Assembly: GCA_947471745.1 (NCBI GenBank)
Contig: CANJKZ010001116.1
Coordinates: forward strand, 1,128,501 to 1,192,500
Direction of reading: 5' to 3'
Source: Closterium sp. Naga37s-1
Taxonomy: Eukaryota; Streptophyta; Zygnematophyceae; Desmidiales; Closteriaceae
Length of the DNA: 64,000 nucleotides
A model generated the notes under the pieces. That model worked only from the letters and a program-made list of their open reading frames with translations. It made no database searches and was not told the DNA's origin. Made by a program: the position numbers and the translations under genes. Shown piece after piece: positions 1 through 10,900 of the stretch (positions are counted from its first letter, which is position 1; each line of letters opens with the position of its first letter).

Positions 1-312
1 AGGGGGGTTTTGGGGGGGGGGGAGATGGCGGAGAGTGGAAGGGAACCAAAGGGCATACAAACTAGGGGAGGAAATGTTTGTATCCGACATAAGCATCGGG
101 TAGATGATCCAGTACAAGCATTGTGCCTTGTTATGAAGGTTGAGACCCGCTAGATTCTGCATGGTAATAAATGTATATAGAGGATGTGAAAAAACGAAAA
201 ACAAAATCAAATAAGTTTTTTGGGATCATCAATGTTTTGTTATAACTCCAACAGGGAACAAACGCAACATCTTACATCTTTTATTGTAAGCTTCTATCAT
301 ATAATGACTGGC
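1..312. other. Left host flank of the retrotransposon block
   Basis: AT-rich non-coding sequence after a G-rich start. I see no supported gene. The last five bases (308-312, CTGGC) are the target-site copy that recurs at 15302-15306, so this is the original host DNA into which Gypsy-1 inserted. Confidence 0.6.
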
Positions 313-636
313 TGTAATTGATTTTTTCGACATTCCTTACCGCGACCAGCAACATTGCGTACAGCAGCAGCCGTTCGCCCGTTACTGCTAACGGGGCTTC
401 ACCAACTTCGCGCGCACTGTTTCACCAAACCTTGCATCGCTGGCCCAGCCGAGTCGGTCTACGCTTCAGGACTAGCCCGGGCCTCCATGCCAGCGTAACA
501 CTTGCTAGCTCGCACGCTCCGCGTAACTATTGCATGTTTTCGCACATAAGTATTCGCTCATGCCTTCGCTCATACTTTGTACTCTTTTGACACTCTATTG
601 CAATCCTCGCTACTTCGTTCCATTGCACCCGTAACA
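313..636 (+). repeat. Gypsy-1 5' LTR
   Basis: 324 bp, starts TGTAATTG and ends GTAACA. It matches 14975-15301 over most of its length, including the blocks around 330-480. The 3' end resembles, in reverse complement, the Gypsy-2 LTR start, so the two gypsy families are related. Confidence 0.88.
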
Positions 637-652
637 CTTGGTATTCAGAGCC
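637..652 (+). other. Gypsy-1 primer-binding site (initiator tRNA-Met type)
   Basis: CTTGGTATTCAGAGCC follows the LTR directly. It resembles the complement of the initiator tRNA-Met 3' end (TGGTATCAGAGC) with one extra base. Gypsy-2 has the same site at its 5' LTR (about 29343-29358, minus strand). Confidence 0.7.
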
Positions 653-822
653 ACTTTCCTTTCGGACCACGCATCTCCGCACCCCAGGAAATCAACTTTT
701 GATTTTTTTCACTCGAAGGGACTTATGCCCCTTAGCCCCTAGAAGCCGTTGTCCTCACGTTCTCTCGTAAACCCGTGCAGCCACGACTGCACCTAGACTA
801 AGCTGAGCCGACGCCCTTCGCC

Positions 823-1473
823 ATGGCTGAACACATCGGCGTCACTACGCTCACGCAGGACCGTTTGAACGAACTGTTGCAGCAACTTCGCGAAAGCTCT
901 GAAGAAATCGCGGCGCTGACGGCAGAACGCACGTCCTTGCAAAATGACGTCGCACGAGCACAACAAACACAATCGCAAGCACAAGGCACACCGGGACAAC
1001 CCGCACCACAAGCATCATAGCACGGATGTGGGGCAACCCGCGAGCGCGACCAGTGATGGCGTCGTCCGCAACGACGAAGACGACGACCGCGGCACGACAC
1101 ACCCCGAAGCGACGAATGCGGCCAGATGTCAACCTCGCGTCACAATTTCAGTGCCGACCGGCGAGTCAACACCGCAGTCGCCGATGCCGCAGCGTCCGCC
1201 ATGCTTTGACCCGAGTCAACGGGGTGGTCCTACCGTTCAGGCGTGGTTGTTCACGATGAACATTTTCTTCGACGCCAACTACGTCTTGGAGGATACGACG
1301 AAGATTCGCTACGCCGTGTCGCTGCTGCGAGGACCCGCCATGGATTGGTGGCGTGTCATCGTCACGAAGCCGACGGACTACGCGACTCTATCGACATGGG
1401 AAGGACAAACTGGACCCTGGGCGCCTTCGTATTTCGTGGAGGTGCCCCAATATTGCGCGTGGGACGCGTGGTG
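823..1473 (+). pseudogene. Gypsy-1 gag, 5' part, frameshifted and interrupted
   Basis: The ATG at 823 opens a coiled-coil-like N-terminus (LTQDRLNELLQQLRESSEEI) that matches the Gypsy-2 gag start at 29160. That frame stops at 1018-1020. The rest of gag continues in another frame, with the motifs RPPCFDPSQRGGPTVQ and LLRGPAMDWWRVI, which are also in Gypsy-2 gag at 28300-28800. The gag is cut after CAWDAWC, where the Copia-1 LTR begins. Gag proteins coat the RNA in the virus-like particle. This one is a pseudogene: at least one frameshift, one stop, and no C-terminal zinc knuckle. Confidence 0.8.
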
Positions 1474-1604
1474 TGTAAAACTTATATGCTATAGTCTGTC
1501 TAGGCTGTAGTGGGGTAGTTCATATAGGGTACAACACTTTTAGGTTTCCTACTTGTACCCACCTGCTTGCTAGTTCAGCGATTCCTTCCTTCACTATTCT
1601 GACA
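1474..1604 (+). repeat. Copia-1 5' LTR
   Basis: 131 bp, TGTAAAACTT to TTCTGACA. It shares a core (CTAGGCTGTAGTGGGGTAG, then GGGTACAAC) with the LTRs of Copia-2, Copia-3 and LARD-X. The PBS TGGTATTCTGAGC (1605-1617) follows. Confidence 0.8.
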
Positions 1605-1645
1605 TGGTATTCTGAGCAGGTTCCCTCGTGGGAACGTTTTTCTTA

Positions 1646-1656
1646 GGGCCCACCAC
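1646..1656 (+). promoter_or_regulatory. Copia-1 candidate second tRNA-Met contact site
   Basis: GGGCCCACCAC, 42 bases after the LTR end. It is the exact reverse complement of GTGGTGGGCCC in the 5' side of the anticodon arm of plant initiator tRNA-Met (from memory of that conserved tRNA). The same motif sits at a similar place in the other three copia-type elements. Its function is inferred. Confidence 0.5.
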
Positions 1657-1664
1657 AATATTTT

Positions 1665-2335
1665 TTTTTCCTGCCCTGCCCGAAGCGCGCCTCGCGCCTG
1701 CCTCACCTGCACCGTCACGCGCCCTGCCCGAATGCCGCCCGTCGCGGCCCTGGCTTCTCGGCCCGTCGCGGCCCTGCCCTAACGGCCCGTCGCGACCCCC
1801 TGCTTTCTTGGCCCGTCGCGGCCTTGCCCTCTCGCCGCCTCGTCGCGGCCCCGACCTAGCCGCCTAGTCGCGGCCCTGCCCTGCCGCCCGTCCGCGGCCC
1901 TGCCTTGCCGCCCGTCGCGGCCTACCCTAGCCGCCTGTCGCGGCCCTACCCTGCAGCCTCTCGTCACGGCCCCGACCTTGCGGCCCGCCGCGGCCTCTGC
2001 CCTGCCGCTGCTCGTCGTGGCCCTGCACTGCCGCCGCCCTGTCACGGCCCTGCACTGCCGCCGATGCGTCGCGGCCCTGCCCTTCAGCCGCCCCAGTCGC
2101 GGCCCTGACCTAACCGCCAGCTGCGGCCCTGCCTTGCACCCGCCCCTGGTAAGCACCCGCGCCGCCCAGCCGAGCCGCGCCGCTCCTCCGAGCTGCGCCG
2201 CCCTGCCGCGCCGCGCCGCCAGGAGCCGAGCCGCGCCACCCAGCCGAGCCGCGCCCCCCTACCGAGCCGCGCCGCCCTGCCGAGCTGCGCCGCCCTACTG
2301 AGCCGCACTGCCCTACCCGCGCTACTCCTGCTACT
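1665..2335 (+). repeat. Copia-1 C-rich leader minisatellite
   Basis: Degenerate repeats of the type CCCGTCGCGGCCCTGCCCT fill the region between PBS and gag. Long ORFs here in several frames are low-complexity artefacts. The retroelement RNA strand is C-rich, as in the other copia leaders of this window. Confidence 0.8.
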
Positions 2336-2380
2336 ACTGCTGTTTCTGCTGCCACTGCTGCTATTGCTGCTACTGCCGCT

Positions 2381-4914
2381 ATGGCTAGCCCTAATGTTCT
2401 TACCTTTTGATGCTGAGGGGCGTGCGGTTGACTTTGACGTGTGGGTTGACGACCTGCAGCTCTTTCTTCAGTGTGACTCTAAGGACGGAGTATCCCTTTT
2501 CGATCACACGTCCGGTGTCTCTCCTGCACCTGCTGCCACTGCTGACAGTACGGTTCGCTCGCAGTGGACCACTCGTGACGCTGTTGCTCGCCTTACTGTT
2601 CGTAGTCACCTGCCGTCTGTTGAGCGCGCGCACTTTGGCCAGTACAAGACTGCTAAGTCATTGTATGACGCTGTCGTAGCGCGCTACTCCTCCCCTGCCA
2701 CTGCTGCCCTCAGCCGCCTCATGCTGCCGTACCTGTTCCCTGACCTTGCCGCCTTTGCCACAGTCGCTGACCTCATTACTCACCTCCGCACTAGTGACGC
2801 CCGCTACCGCGCTGCGCTTCCCACTGAGTTCTGTGCCAAGAACCCCCCCCCCATGTACATCACCCTTTACTACCTAGTCACCCGCCTCCCTGACTCCCTT
2901 GCTTAAGTCCGGGACCACTTTCTCTCCCTTTGCCCCACCGAGCTCACCGTCGACCTGCTAGAGGAGCGCCTCACTGCAGCTGAGAAGAGTATCGTTGCTG
3001 TAGGTGCTTCTCGCGGCGACCCTCGCGCCCCTTTCTTTGAGGGGTGTTCCCCTGTCCCCCTTCTCCCCTCTATTGCTTCTGCTGCTGCTGCTGTCGACCT
3101 CGTTGGCACTGAGGAGGTCGGGGCTGCGTCTGCTCCCAGTGGGAGGCGCCGCAACAGCAAGGGCAAGGGGGACAAGGGTGGTGGAGGGGACGGTGGGGGC
3201 GGCGGTGGAGGCGGTGGAGGAGGCGGAGGGGGTGGCGGTGGAGGTGGGGGTGGTGGAGGGAGTGGGGGCTTCGGTGGCGGCGGTGGGGGTGGTGGAGGCA
3301 GCGGCAGCGGCGGTGGAGGCAGCGGCAGCAGGGGTGGAGGTGGCGGCGGCGGTGGTGCTGGTCGAGGTGGAGCCGCGCAGCGTGGAGGCTTTGGTGGTAG
3401 CCATCGCCAGCAGCATCCGCGTTCCCGTGAGACCCCGTCGGCCCAGCAGCTTCGTGAGTGGTACGCTGGGCGTGGGAGGTCTGGGGGTGTTGGTCCCTGC
3501 ACTTACGTTCTTCGCACCGGCGGGCGCCGAGGGGAGACGTGCGGGCTGCTTCGGTCGCCTGACTGACGCCTGGCGCGCCCAGTTCCCTAACGCTGTTGAG
3601 CTCCCTCGCTGGGGTGATCTGCTTAAGCAGAATGTTGCTATCTTTGATCTTGATTTCGATGCTATCCTTGCTGCCATGTATGCTGCGACTGATAGTGCTG
3701 AGGGTGACTGTTACCTGTGTGTTCCGCCCGACCCGGGCATTGAGGCTGCTGCTCTAGGTGCTAGTGAGTATGCTGTTCCAGGTACTAGTGAGTCTATTGC
3801 TCTAGGTGCTGGTGAGTCTGCTCTCTCTGGTACTGCACCTACTGAGGCCTTGCACACTTTCACACTTGACTCTGGTGCCTCGCGCTCCTTCTTTCACGAC
3901 AGCACCACACTCACGCCGCTCAGTCGTCATGTCGCAGTCTCCCTGGCTGACCCCTCTAGGGGCCCAGTCCTTGCCCACTCTTCCACGGTTCTACCGTGTC
4001 CTGCGGCCCCGTCGGGCTTGCTGTCGGGACTCCACCTCCCCTCGTTCTCTACGAACTTGGTGAGTGGAGCTGACCTCCAGGACGTGTGGGTTGACCAGTT
4101 CACCCCTGGAGGTCAGCGTGTGACCCACTGCACTTGCTCTCGGACGGGCCGCCACCTGGCCACGTTCACCCGTCAGCGTGGGTCGAGTCTGTACACACTG
4201 ACTACTGCGTCTGGTCAGGTAGCCACGTCTGGTCAGGTGTCTGCTGCCGTGTCCAGGTCTAGTCCTGCGTCTGCCCCCTGCTCGTGTCGTCCTCTGTCAC
4301 ACGAGACTCTCCTTTGGCACCACCGCCTTGGTCACCCCTCCCTGCCTCGTCTTCGGGGTATGGCCTCCCGTACCCTTGTCTCTGGTCTCCCCCGGTCCCT
4401 CCCTCCCCTTCCTCCGGGGCCTGCCCCTACCTGTGTTCCTTGTGTCGAGGGCCGGCAGCGCGCCGCCCCTCACTCCTCCGAGTTCCCTCCGATAGAGGCT
4501 CCCCTGCAGACTCTTCACATGGACGTGTGGGGCCCAGCCCGCGTCCGTGGACAGGGTCACGAGCGTTACTTCCTGCTGGTCGTTGACGACTACTCGCGTT
4601 ACACCACAGTCTTCCCCTTGCGCCGCAAGGGTGAGGTCACTGAGGTGTTGATCGACTGGATCCGCGGTGCCCGTCGCCAGCTCAGCGAGAGTTTCGGCTC
4701 GGACCTTCCTGTTCTACGTCTGCACGCAGACACAGGTGGTGAGTTTTCCTCCGACCTTCTGAGGGCTTTCTGTCGTGCGGAAGGGCATCCGCCAGACGTT
4801 CACGCTTCCGGCCTCCCCACAGCAAAATGGGATTGCTGAGCGCCGCATTGGCATGGTCATGGACGTTGCTCGTACGTCCATGATCCATGGGGTTGCTCCC
4901 CATTTTCTGTGGCC
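2381..4914 (+). pseudogene. Copia-1 gag-pol (gag, protease, integrase part), broken
   Basis: Gag begins at ATG 2381, but a frameshift near 2407-2411 ends that frame at once; the reading then continues with FDVWVDDLQLFLQ. An in-frame TAA near 2904 precedes VRDHFLSL. A glycine-rich stretch (about 3175-3370), then LREWYAGR, the protease signature LDSGASRSFF (about 3867), the pre-integrase motif LLWHHRLGHPSLPRL, and the integrase core (MDVWGPARV, then a D-x-G-G-E-F block near 4735) follow in order. A further frameshift near 4790 precedes NGIAERRIG. The order PR-IN before RT is diagnostic of Ty1/copia. Everything after HFLWP is missing. Confidence 0.82.
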
Positions 4915-5024
4915 AAGAGGGGTTTTCACTAGCAGGCAGTTGAGTACATATAGCAAACCCTAAATTGGGCTGTACTCGCTATTGAGTACCCCACTGCAGG
5001 CTAGACAAATATAACATTCTGACA
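4915..5024 (-). repeat. LARD-X 3' LTR, truncated
   Basis: 110 bp matching 6162-6271 almost base for base. The first 36 bp of the intact copy (TGTCAGGAAAC onward in + orientation) are absent and the sequence joins Copia-1 integrase instead. Confidence 0.75.
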
Positions 5025-5639
5025 CACCCCCATAGCCAAAGTGGGGTGTAATCAGCACAATAAGTAAGCAGAGTAATAGTTCACAAATATAAGCAAAGCT
5101 AGAGGCAGTCACAGACGGTAAGTGAGGAGGAGGGACTGTGAGAGGAGTGGAGATAGGAGGCAACAAGTGACGCCGCAGATACACGGGCAACAGGAGCGGC
5201 ATGCACGGTGGCTACCGGAGATTGTAGCCTCTGGACTACTGGAGTAACTGGCTCCGCGGCTAACTCTGAGCGGCAGGAGCAACGGACCCACGGGCGACTG
5301 GCGCAGCAGGCTCGCTGGGCTACCGGAGATTGTAGCCTCCGGACTACTGGCACTGCTGGCGACATGACGGCTGCCTCCGCCCAACCTCTCCTTAACTGTC
5401 CCAAAACTCCCGTTCACACCCCCTGCTGCACCCCTAGCTTCACTCCCACATCACCCCCCTAGCACCACTCCCTCGGCTCCCACACACCCACCCCCCTCAG
5501 CGGTAGGTGCAGCAGTGGGAGACGGAGAAGGAGGAGGAGGGAACGGTGCACACACGTGCCACCCCCATACCCGCCACCTCCATACCCCAAAGTAGGGCAG
5601 AAACGCGGGCAGCAGCTGGGGCGGCGTGTGAGCGGAAGC

Positions 5640-5960
5640 GGGGCGGCGCGCGGGCCCCCAGGGCACCTTGACGAGCGACAGGAGGGGGGGGACGCGCGGC
5701 CCCCCCAGGGCGCCGCGACGGGCGACGGGAGGGGTGACGCGTGCCCCCCCAGGGCGCCGCGACGGGCGACGGGAGGGGCGACGCGCGGCCCCCTAGGGCG
5801 CCGCGACGGGCGACGAGAGGGGGGGGGCGACGCGCTGGCCCCCTAGGGCGCCGCGACGGGCGACGGGATGGAGGGGAGGGGGCGACGCGCGGGCCCCCAA
5901 GGCTCCGCGACGGGTGACGGGCAGGGCAGCGCGCGGGCCCCCAGGGCGCCGCGTGAGACA
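5640..5960 (-). repeat. LARD-X GC-rich leader repeats
   Basis: Repeats of GGGCGCCGCGACGGGCGACG type with G runs on the + strand, so the element RNA (minus) is C-rich. Confidence 0.75.
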
Positions 5961-6085
5961 GTAAACCGCCGCGCGCCTCGGGGCGCACGGCGGGCAGAAA
6001 ACCGCCATGCGCCCCGAGCAGGTGGCGGGAAGAAAAAACGTCGCGCATCACGGGGCGCGCGACAGACAGGACAGCAGCGGAAGCA

Positions 6086-6094
6086 GGTGGGCCC
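6086..6094 (-). promoter_or_regulatory. LARD-X candidate second tRNA-Met contact site
   Basis: GGTGGGCCC on the + strand reads GGGCCCACC in the element RNA, about 31 bases after the LTR end. This is a 9-base version of the 11-base motif of Copia-1 to -3. Confidence 0.4.
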
Positions 6095-6125
6095 ACAGGC
6101 CAGGAGCGATCTCGCTTTGATAGCA

Positions 6126-6271
6126 TGTCAGGAAACTAGAGGAAGGAATGAATGAAACAGAGAAGAGGGGTTTTCACTAGCAGGCAGTTGAGTACATATA
6201 GCAAACCCTAATTGGGCTGTACTCGCTATTGAGTACCCCACTGCAAGCTAGACAAATATAACATTCTGACA
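6126..6271 (-). repeat. LARD-X 5' LTR, complete
   Basis: 146 bp, TGTCAG at one end and CTGACA at the other, a near-perfect terminal inverted repeat. Gypsy-1 sequence resumes at 6272. Confidence 0.75.
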
Positions 6272-7599
6272 CCAACCGCATCTGGGTACCCGCGTACTCA
6301 CTACTGAGGGAACTGGTACTACAGGAGGCACACGACGGGGTTACCTCGGGTCACTTTGGGATAGAAAAAACGTGACAGCAACTACAGCGGTATTACTACT
6401 GTCCGGAGCTGTTGATCGACGTATAGCACCACGTAGGCTCGTGCCCTAAGTGTCAGGTGATGAAGAGCTCGCGAAAAAGAAAGGCGGGTCAGTTGCAGCC
6501 GATTCCACCGCCTGAGCGCGCCTGGCAGCAGGTTACCATGGATTTCGCCATGAGGTTACCTTCGAGCCCTGGGGGTAACAACGTGGTAATGGTCGTCGTT
6601 GACAGACTGACGAAAATGGCTCACTTCGCTGCGTGCAGGAAATCGATCTCAGCCAAAGAAACCGCTCGCATGTTCATCGCAACCGTCGTTCGACTGCACG
6701 GGATACCTGCCACAATCATCAGCGACCACGACACGAAGTTTACCAGCAACTTCTGGAAGAGCCTCTGGGAGCAGTTCGGGACCAGGCTACAGTTCAGCTC
6801 ATCGTACCACCGCGAGACCGACTGTCAAAGGGAGCGGACGAATCAGACGATGGAGCAATTGATTCGTGCCACGTGCGACGACCCGACAACATGGGAGCAG
6901 TAGTTGCCGCTGATCGAGTTTGCATACAACAACGCAATGTCAGCGACGACGCATCAGTCCCCGTTTTACCTAAACTACAACCAAGACCCAACAGTGCCCA
7001 CGATGCCGAGTCCGGACAACCCAACGCCACGTGCACAACAATTCGCCAAGATTCTGCAAGCTGCCCGCACCAGAGCCGCGGAAGCGATTAAAAAAGCCAA
7101 CGTCATTGCAAAAAGAAATGCTGACCACCACCGCCACCCAGTCACGTACCAGTCAGGGGATTATGTACTGCTCAACACACAAAACTTAAGACTGCCCGTC
7201 GTACCAAAATTACGACCGCGCTACTGTGGACCATTCCAAATCAGCCACATGATCAACCCAGTTACCGCCCATTAACTGTTGCCAACAGACTAGAACATCA
7301 GACCATCGTTCCACGTCATCCTGCTTCGCCCTTACATCCCAACTACGAGCCAACTCCCTCTTCACCGCCCGCCATCCATGACTCGCCCTGCATCGGAGCC
7401 GATCATTGAGCCCGAGAAAATCCTGCGCCATCAGATTTGACACCCCATGGGCATCAAGAGGATTGAGTTCCTCGTTCGCTGGAAGGACCGCACGCCAACT
7501 GAGGATAGCTGGGTGCCCCTGGCCAACATCGAAAATCACCCTGCCCTGCAAGTGTACCTGAGGAGCCGGGGTTTCTGCAATATACATGTGCTCGAGTAG
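6272..7599 (+). pseudogene. Gypsy-1 pol remnant: H2C2 finger, integrase core, chromodomain
   Basis: Reading in + frame with stops: an H-H-C-C finger (HDGVTSGHFG then SCPKCQ), then the integrase core with first Asp in VTMDFAMRLP, second in IISDHDTKFTSNFW and Glu in QRERTNQTMEQLIR. A TAG at 6901-6903 interrupts before LPLIEFAYNNAMS. The C-terminus holds a chromodomain (about 7400-7590: PEKILRHQ, FLVRWKDRTPTEDSWVPL, ENHPAL), with a TGA inside. The final TAG is at 7597-7599. Closest match in the window is Gypsy-2 pol, which has the same layout. Reverse transcriptase and RNase H are absent. Confidence 0.85.
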
Positions 7600-7635
7600 C
7601 AGAGGGGGCTTCTTGAGGGGGGGCGATATGGTAGC

Positions 7636-7767
7636 TGTCCAACTAATGAACGAGAATGGATGAACTAGCAAACAGTTGGGTACAAGTACTTACCCTAATT
7701 GGGTTGTACCCCTTATGGGCTACGCCACTACAGCCTACACAAATGTATAAGCTATAATGTTCTAACA
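7636..7767 (-). repeat. Copia-2 3' LTR
   Basis: 132 bp, paired with 14662-14793. A purine-rich CTATGGGGGTG lies just inside (minus strand), serving as the polypurine tract. Confidence 0.88.
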
Positions 7768-7996
7768 CACCCCCATAGGCAAAGTGGGGGAGAGAAAGTG
7801 GTCACAAGACCAGTCAAGAAAAGCAACAAAACAAGCTCAGGGTGGATCACAAAGTCACCACACAGTCCGAGCACAAGTAAAGGGCCACAAGGCCAGTTCA
7901 CATGCAAAGTTATATAAAGAGAACAAACAATACAGTGATCATACCCTAACAAGTGCAAGCATGCAGGTATATATATAGATCACAGTACAAGCAGAG

Positions 7997-10900
7997 TCAA
8001 GCAGTAAGCAAGTGAGGCAAAGTAGGCACAAGGCCTAACATAGTAGCAAAGCGCTGATGATCACCAGGCGGAAGTGCCTTGGTGAAGACATCAGCAGTGT
8101 TGGCCCGAGTGGCCACGTACGCAAGACGAAGCTGGCCATGCTGCTGTAACTCTCGAGCAAGGAAGTATCGCAGAGCGATGTGCTTTGTTCTGTGCTCCAG
8201 TCTGTGCTCCTGACACAAGGCAATCATGGCCTTGTTGTCTACGTACAGAACTGGAGGCGAATGAGGCTGCTCTCCCAAGTCGCTCAGTAGGTAGGTGAGC
8301 CAGCGTAGCTCCTGAGCAGCCATGGCCCCGGCGTAGATCTCAGCCTCACAACTGGAGCTGAGAACCGAAGACGAGCGGGTCAACCGCCAAGAAACAGAGC
8401 CGGAACCAAGGCTGAAGGTGTAACCCTGTGACGACCGCTGCGTAGCTGAGTCCTCAACCCAGGAAGCGTCTGCGTGACCTGTGAGAACAACTGGACCCCG
8501 TCCTCCAAGCACAAGCCCCATGCCCGACATACTGCATAGGTAATGCAGTACCCTCTTCGCAGCATCCCAGTGCACCTTTCGGTGCCTACCGGGAGCCACG
8601 TAGCGAGCCAGAAGGCTGAGAGGGTACGCGAGGTCAGGTCGTGTGCACGTCATCAGGTACATGAGGCAACCCACAAGCTCTGGGTACGGACCACTCGGCT
8701 CTACGGACTCGCCCGAAGGTGGAGCTGAGAGCGAGTGGCTGGAAGACAGAGGAGTGGGTTGTGACGAGGAGAACTGGAAGCCGAAGCGCTGAAGGACCTG
8801 GTGCACCATGTGTGACTGAGACAGGGTAATGGTGCGCCGTGCTCTGTCCCAGGTGATCTGCAGGCCAAGATAGCTGCGCAGTTCACCCAGGTCAATGCAG
8901 GTGTGTCACTTTAACAGGTCGGACTTCACAAGGGTCAGTGCCTCAGTGTCAGCAGTGGCGAAGACGAGGACATCGACGTACACGAGGACGTAGAACGGCG
9001 GCAGCGAGGTGTCGGTGCGTAGAACAGCGATGGGTCCGCAGTAGAAGGAGCAAACCCAAGAGCCGCAAGTGTAGTCCTCAGCGTGTCATGCCACTCGCGA
9101 GGCGCCTGGCGGGGACCGTAGACTGGCCGCCGGAGGCTCCACTGGGTACTTGCAGGAAACGTCCCAATGAAACCAGGTGGTCGGCGCAGCCAGATCTCCT
9201 CGTGCAGGCTGCCCTGCAGGAAAGCTGTGCTGAAGTCCAGAGAGTACAACTCGTAGTCATGCTGAGAAGCGACGTGCAGCAACACCCGAAGAGTAGTCAT
9301 CTTCGGGGTGGGGGAGAAGGTCTGGAAGTAGTCAACTCCCTGTCGCTGACTGAAGCCTCGAGCAACGTAACGCGCCTTGAAGGCAGGCGGAGAACCCGGC
9401 GGCTGCTTCACCCTGAAAATCCACATGCCATCGACTATGTTCGCCCCAGGTGGGGGAACCTCGTCAACGTAGGTGCTTGTGGACTTCCAGGATGCCATCT
9501 CGGCATCCATGGCTGCCTGCCACTGAGAGGAGTAAGGACCCGTAATCGCCTCTGCATAAGATTGCGGGGTCGGGATGTCTGGTGCATCCGGGTCACCCTC
9601 AGGGGCAAGCAGCATGGAAGCGAAACGAGGTACAGCAGCTGCAAGACACTCAAAGTCATCCTGCCTGTCCTCAAGGACGTCCGTGCCAAGAGCACACTCA
9701 CCCCCGACGGACGGAGGACTGGCAGACACAGACTCAGCAACTAGAGCAGTGGCGTAGTCGAGACGGCAGGCAGCAGCAAAGTCAAGTAGCTCAGCAACGA
9801 GAGCAGACGCAGCAGCAGACTCAAAGGAAGGGTCAGTGACAGCAGTGGCGAAGAGACGAGAGACAGCGGGGCTGGCAGTACGAGCGCGGTCAGACTCAGG
9901 GTCAGGGGCCTCAGGAAGAGAGGTCTCAGGAGGAGGCGGCAGAGGAACACGCAGTGGAATAGAGGAAGGACGGAGTGCCATAGCGTGCGTGCCGGGGACA
10001 GGAGGAGGACGCGAACGAGGAGCGCGACGAGCAGTGCGAACAAGCGAGACAGGACGAGACGCAGGCTCACGACGCTTTGTATGACCGTCGGACTGCTCAG
10101 TGTAAGGAGAGGGAGCAGGCAGTGGGGAGGCTGGCTGTAACGGCGGCTGCGACTGGTCAGGCGGGGGACACAGGAGGGGAGGAGTAAGGCCGGTAGAAGA
10201 CGGGGTACCAAGAACCTGCTGAAGCAGGGGAACGAAGTACGGTCACGGCCGCACAGTGCCTCCAGCTCCTCCAGCGCCAGGGGCAACAGCTCCAGCACCT
10301 GCAGCTCCAGCGCCTCCAGCTCCAATGCCTCCAACTCCAGCTCTGGCAGCCCCAGCGCCTCTTGCGCCAGGACCTCCAACTCCAGCTCCTCCAGCGCCTC
10401 CAGCGCTAGCTGCTCCAGGCTCCGTAGGGTCTCCAGCTCCAGCACCCTCAACACCACCAGTCCCGGCAGCTCCAGTACCCCGGGTACGAGCACCTCCAGG
10501 ACCAGTGGTCGCAGTACCTCCAGTAACACCAGCTCGAGTAGCAACTCCAGCACCTCCAGCTCCAGCACCAGCTCCAGTACCTCCAGCTCCGGTAGCTCCA
10601 CTCCGAAGGCGTGCGCGACAAACAAACCACTCATGCAGCTGCTGCGGAGACAGTCTCGGCGACGCACCAGCAGAACCTCCAGACGAAGCAGCACCCTGAG
10701 GCTCAGCACCTCCAGACTCCGCACCCTCCGACGCAGCACCCCCAGGCTCAACACCCCCAGGCTCACCACCCCCAGTCCCAACACCCCCAGGCTCAGCACC
10801 CCCAGTCTCAGAACCCTCAAACTCCGCACCCCCAGGCTCCGCACCCCCAGACGCAGCACCCCCAGACGCAACACCTGGAGCAGCACCTGAGCCGACAGCT

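Larger units (their letters stand above)
1474..4914 (+). mobile_element. Copia-1: Ty1/copia element, 3'-truncated
   Basis: The 5' LTR (1474-1604), PBS, C-rich leader and gag-pol up to the integrase are present on the + strand. The sequence stops abruptly at 4914 inside the integrase, after the HFLWP motif, where LARD-X LTR sequence begins. No reverse transcriptase, RNase H or 3' LTR follows. The Gypsy-1 gag and pol sections that should flank it are missing too, so a single deletion probably removed the Copia-1 3' half together with gypsy DNA. Confidence 0.82.
4915..6271 (-). mobile_element. LARD-X: small non-autonomous LTR element
   Basis: Two copia-type LTRs (4915-5024 and 6126-6271) flank about 1.1 kb of sequence with no recognisable gag or pol. 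On the minus strand a PBS-like TGCTATCAAAGCGAG follows the 6126-6271 LTR, and a purine-rich GGCTATGGGGGTG precedes the other LTR, so orientation is minus. The low-complexity ORFs inside come from GC-rich repeats. The left LTR lacks the terminal 36 bp present in the other copy, marking the deletion junction with Copia-1. It would have to be mobilised by proteins of a related copia element. Confidence 0.72.

Noticed and set aside
5497..6126. 209-codon minus-strand ORF in LARD-X as a possible captured gene
   Set aside because: The sequence is a low-complexity reading of GC-rich repeats, with no recognisable domain and frame-independent openness.
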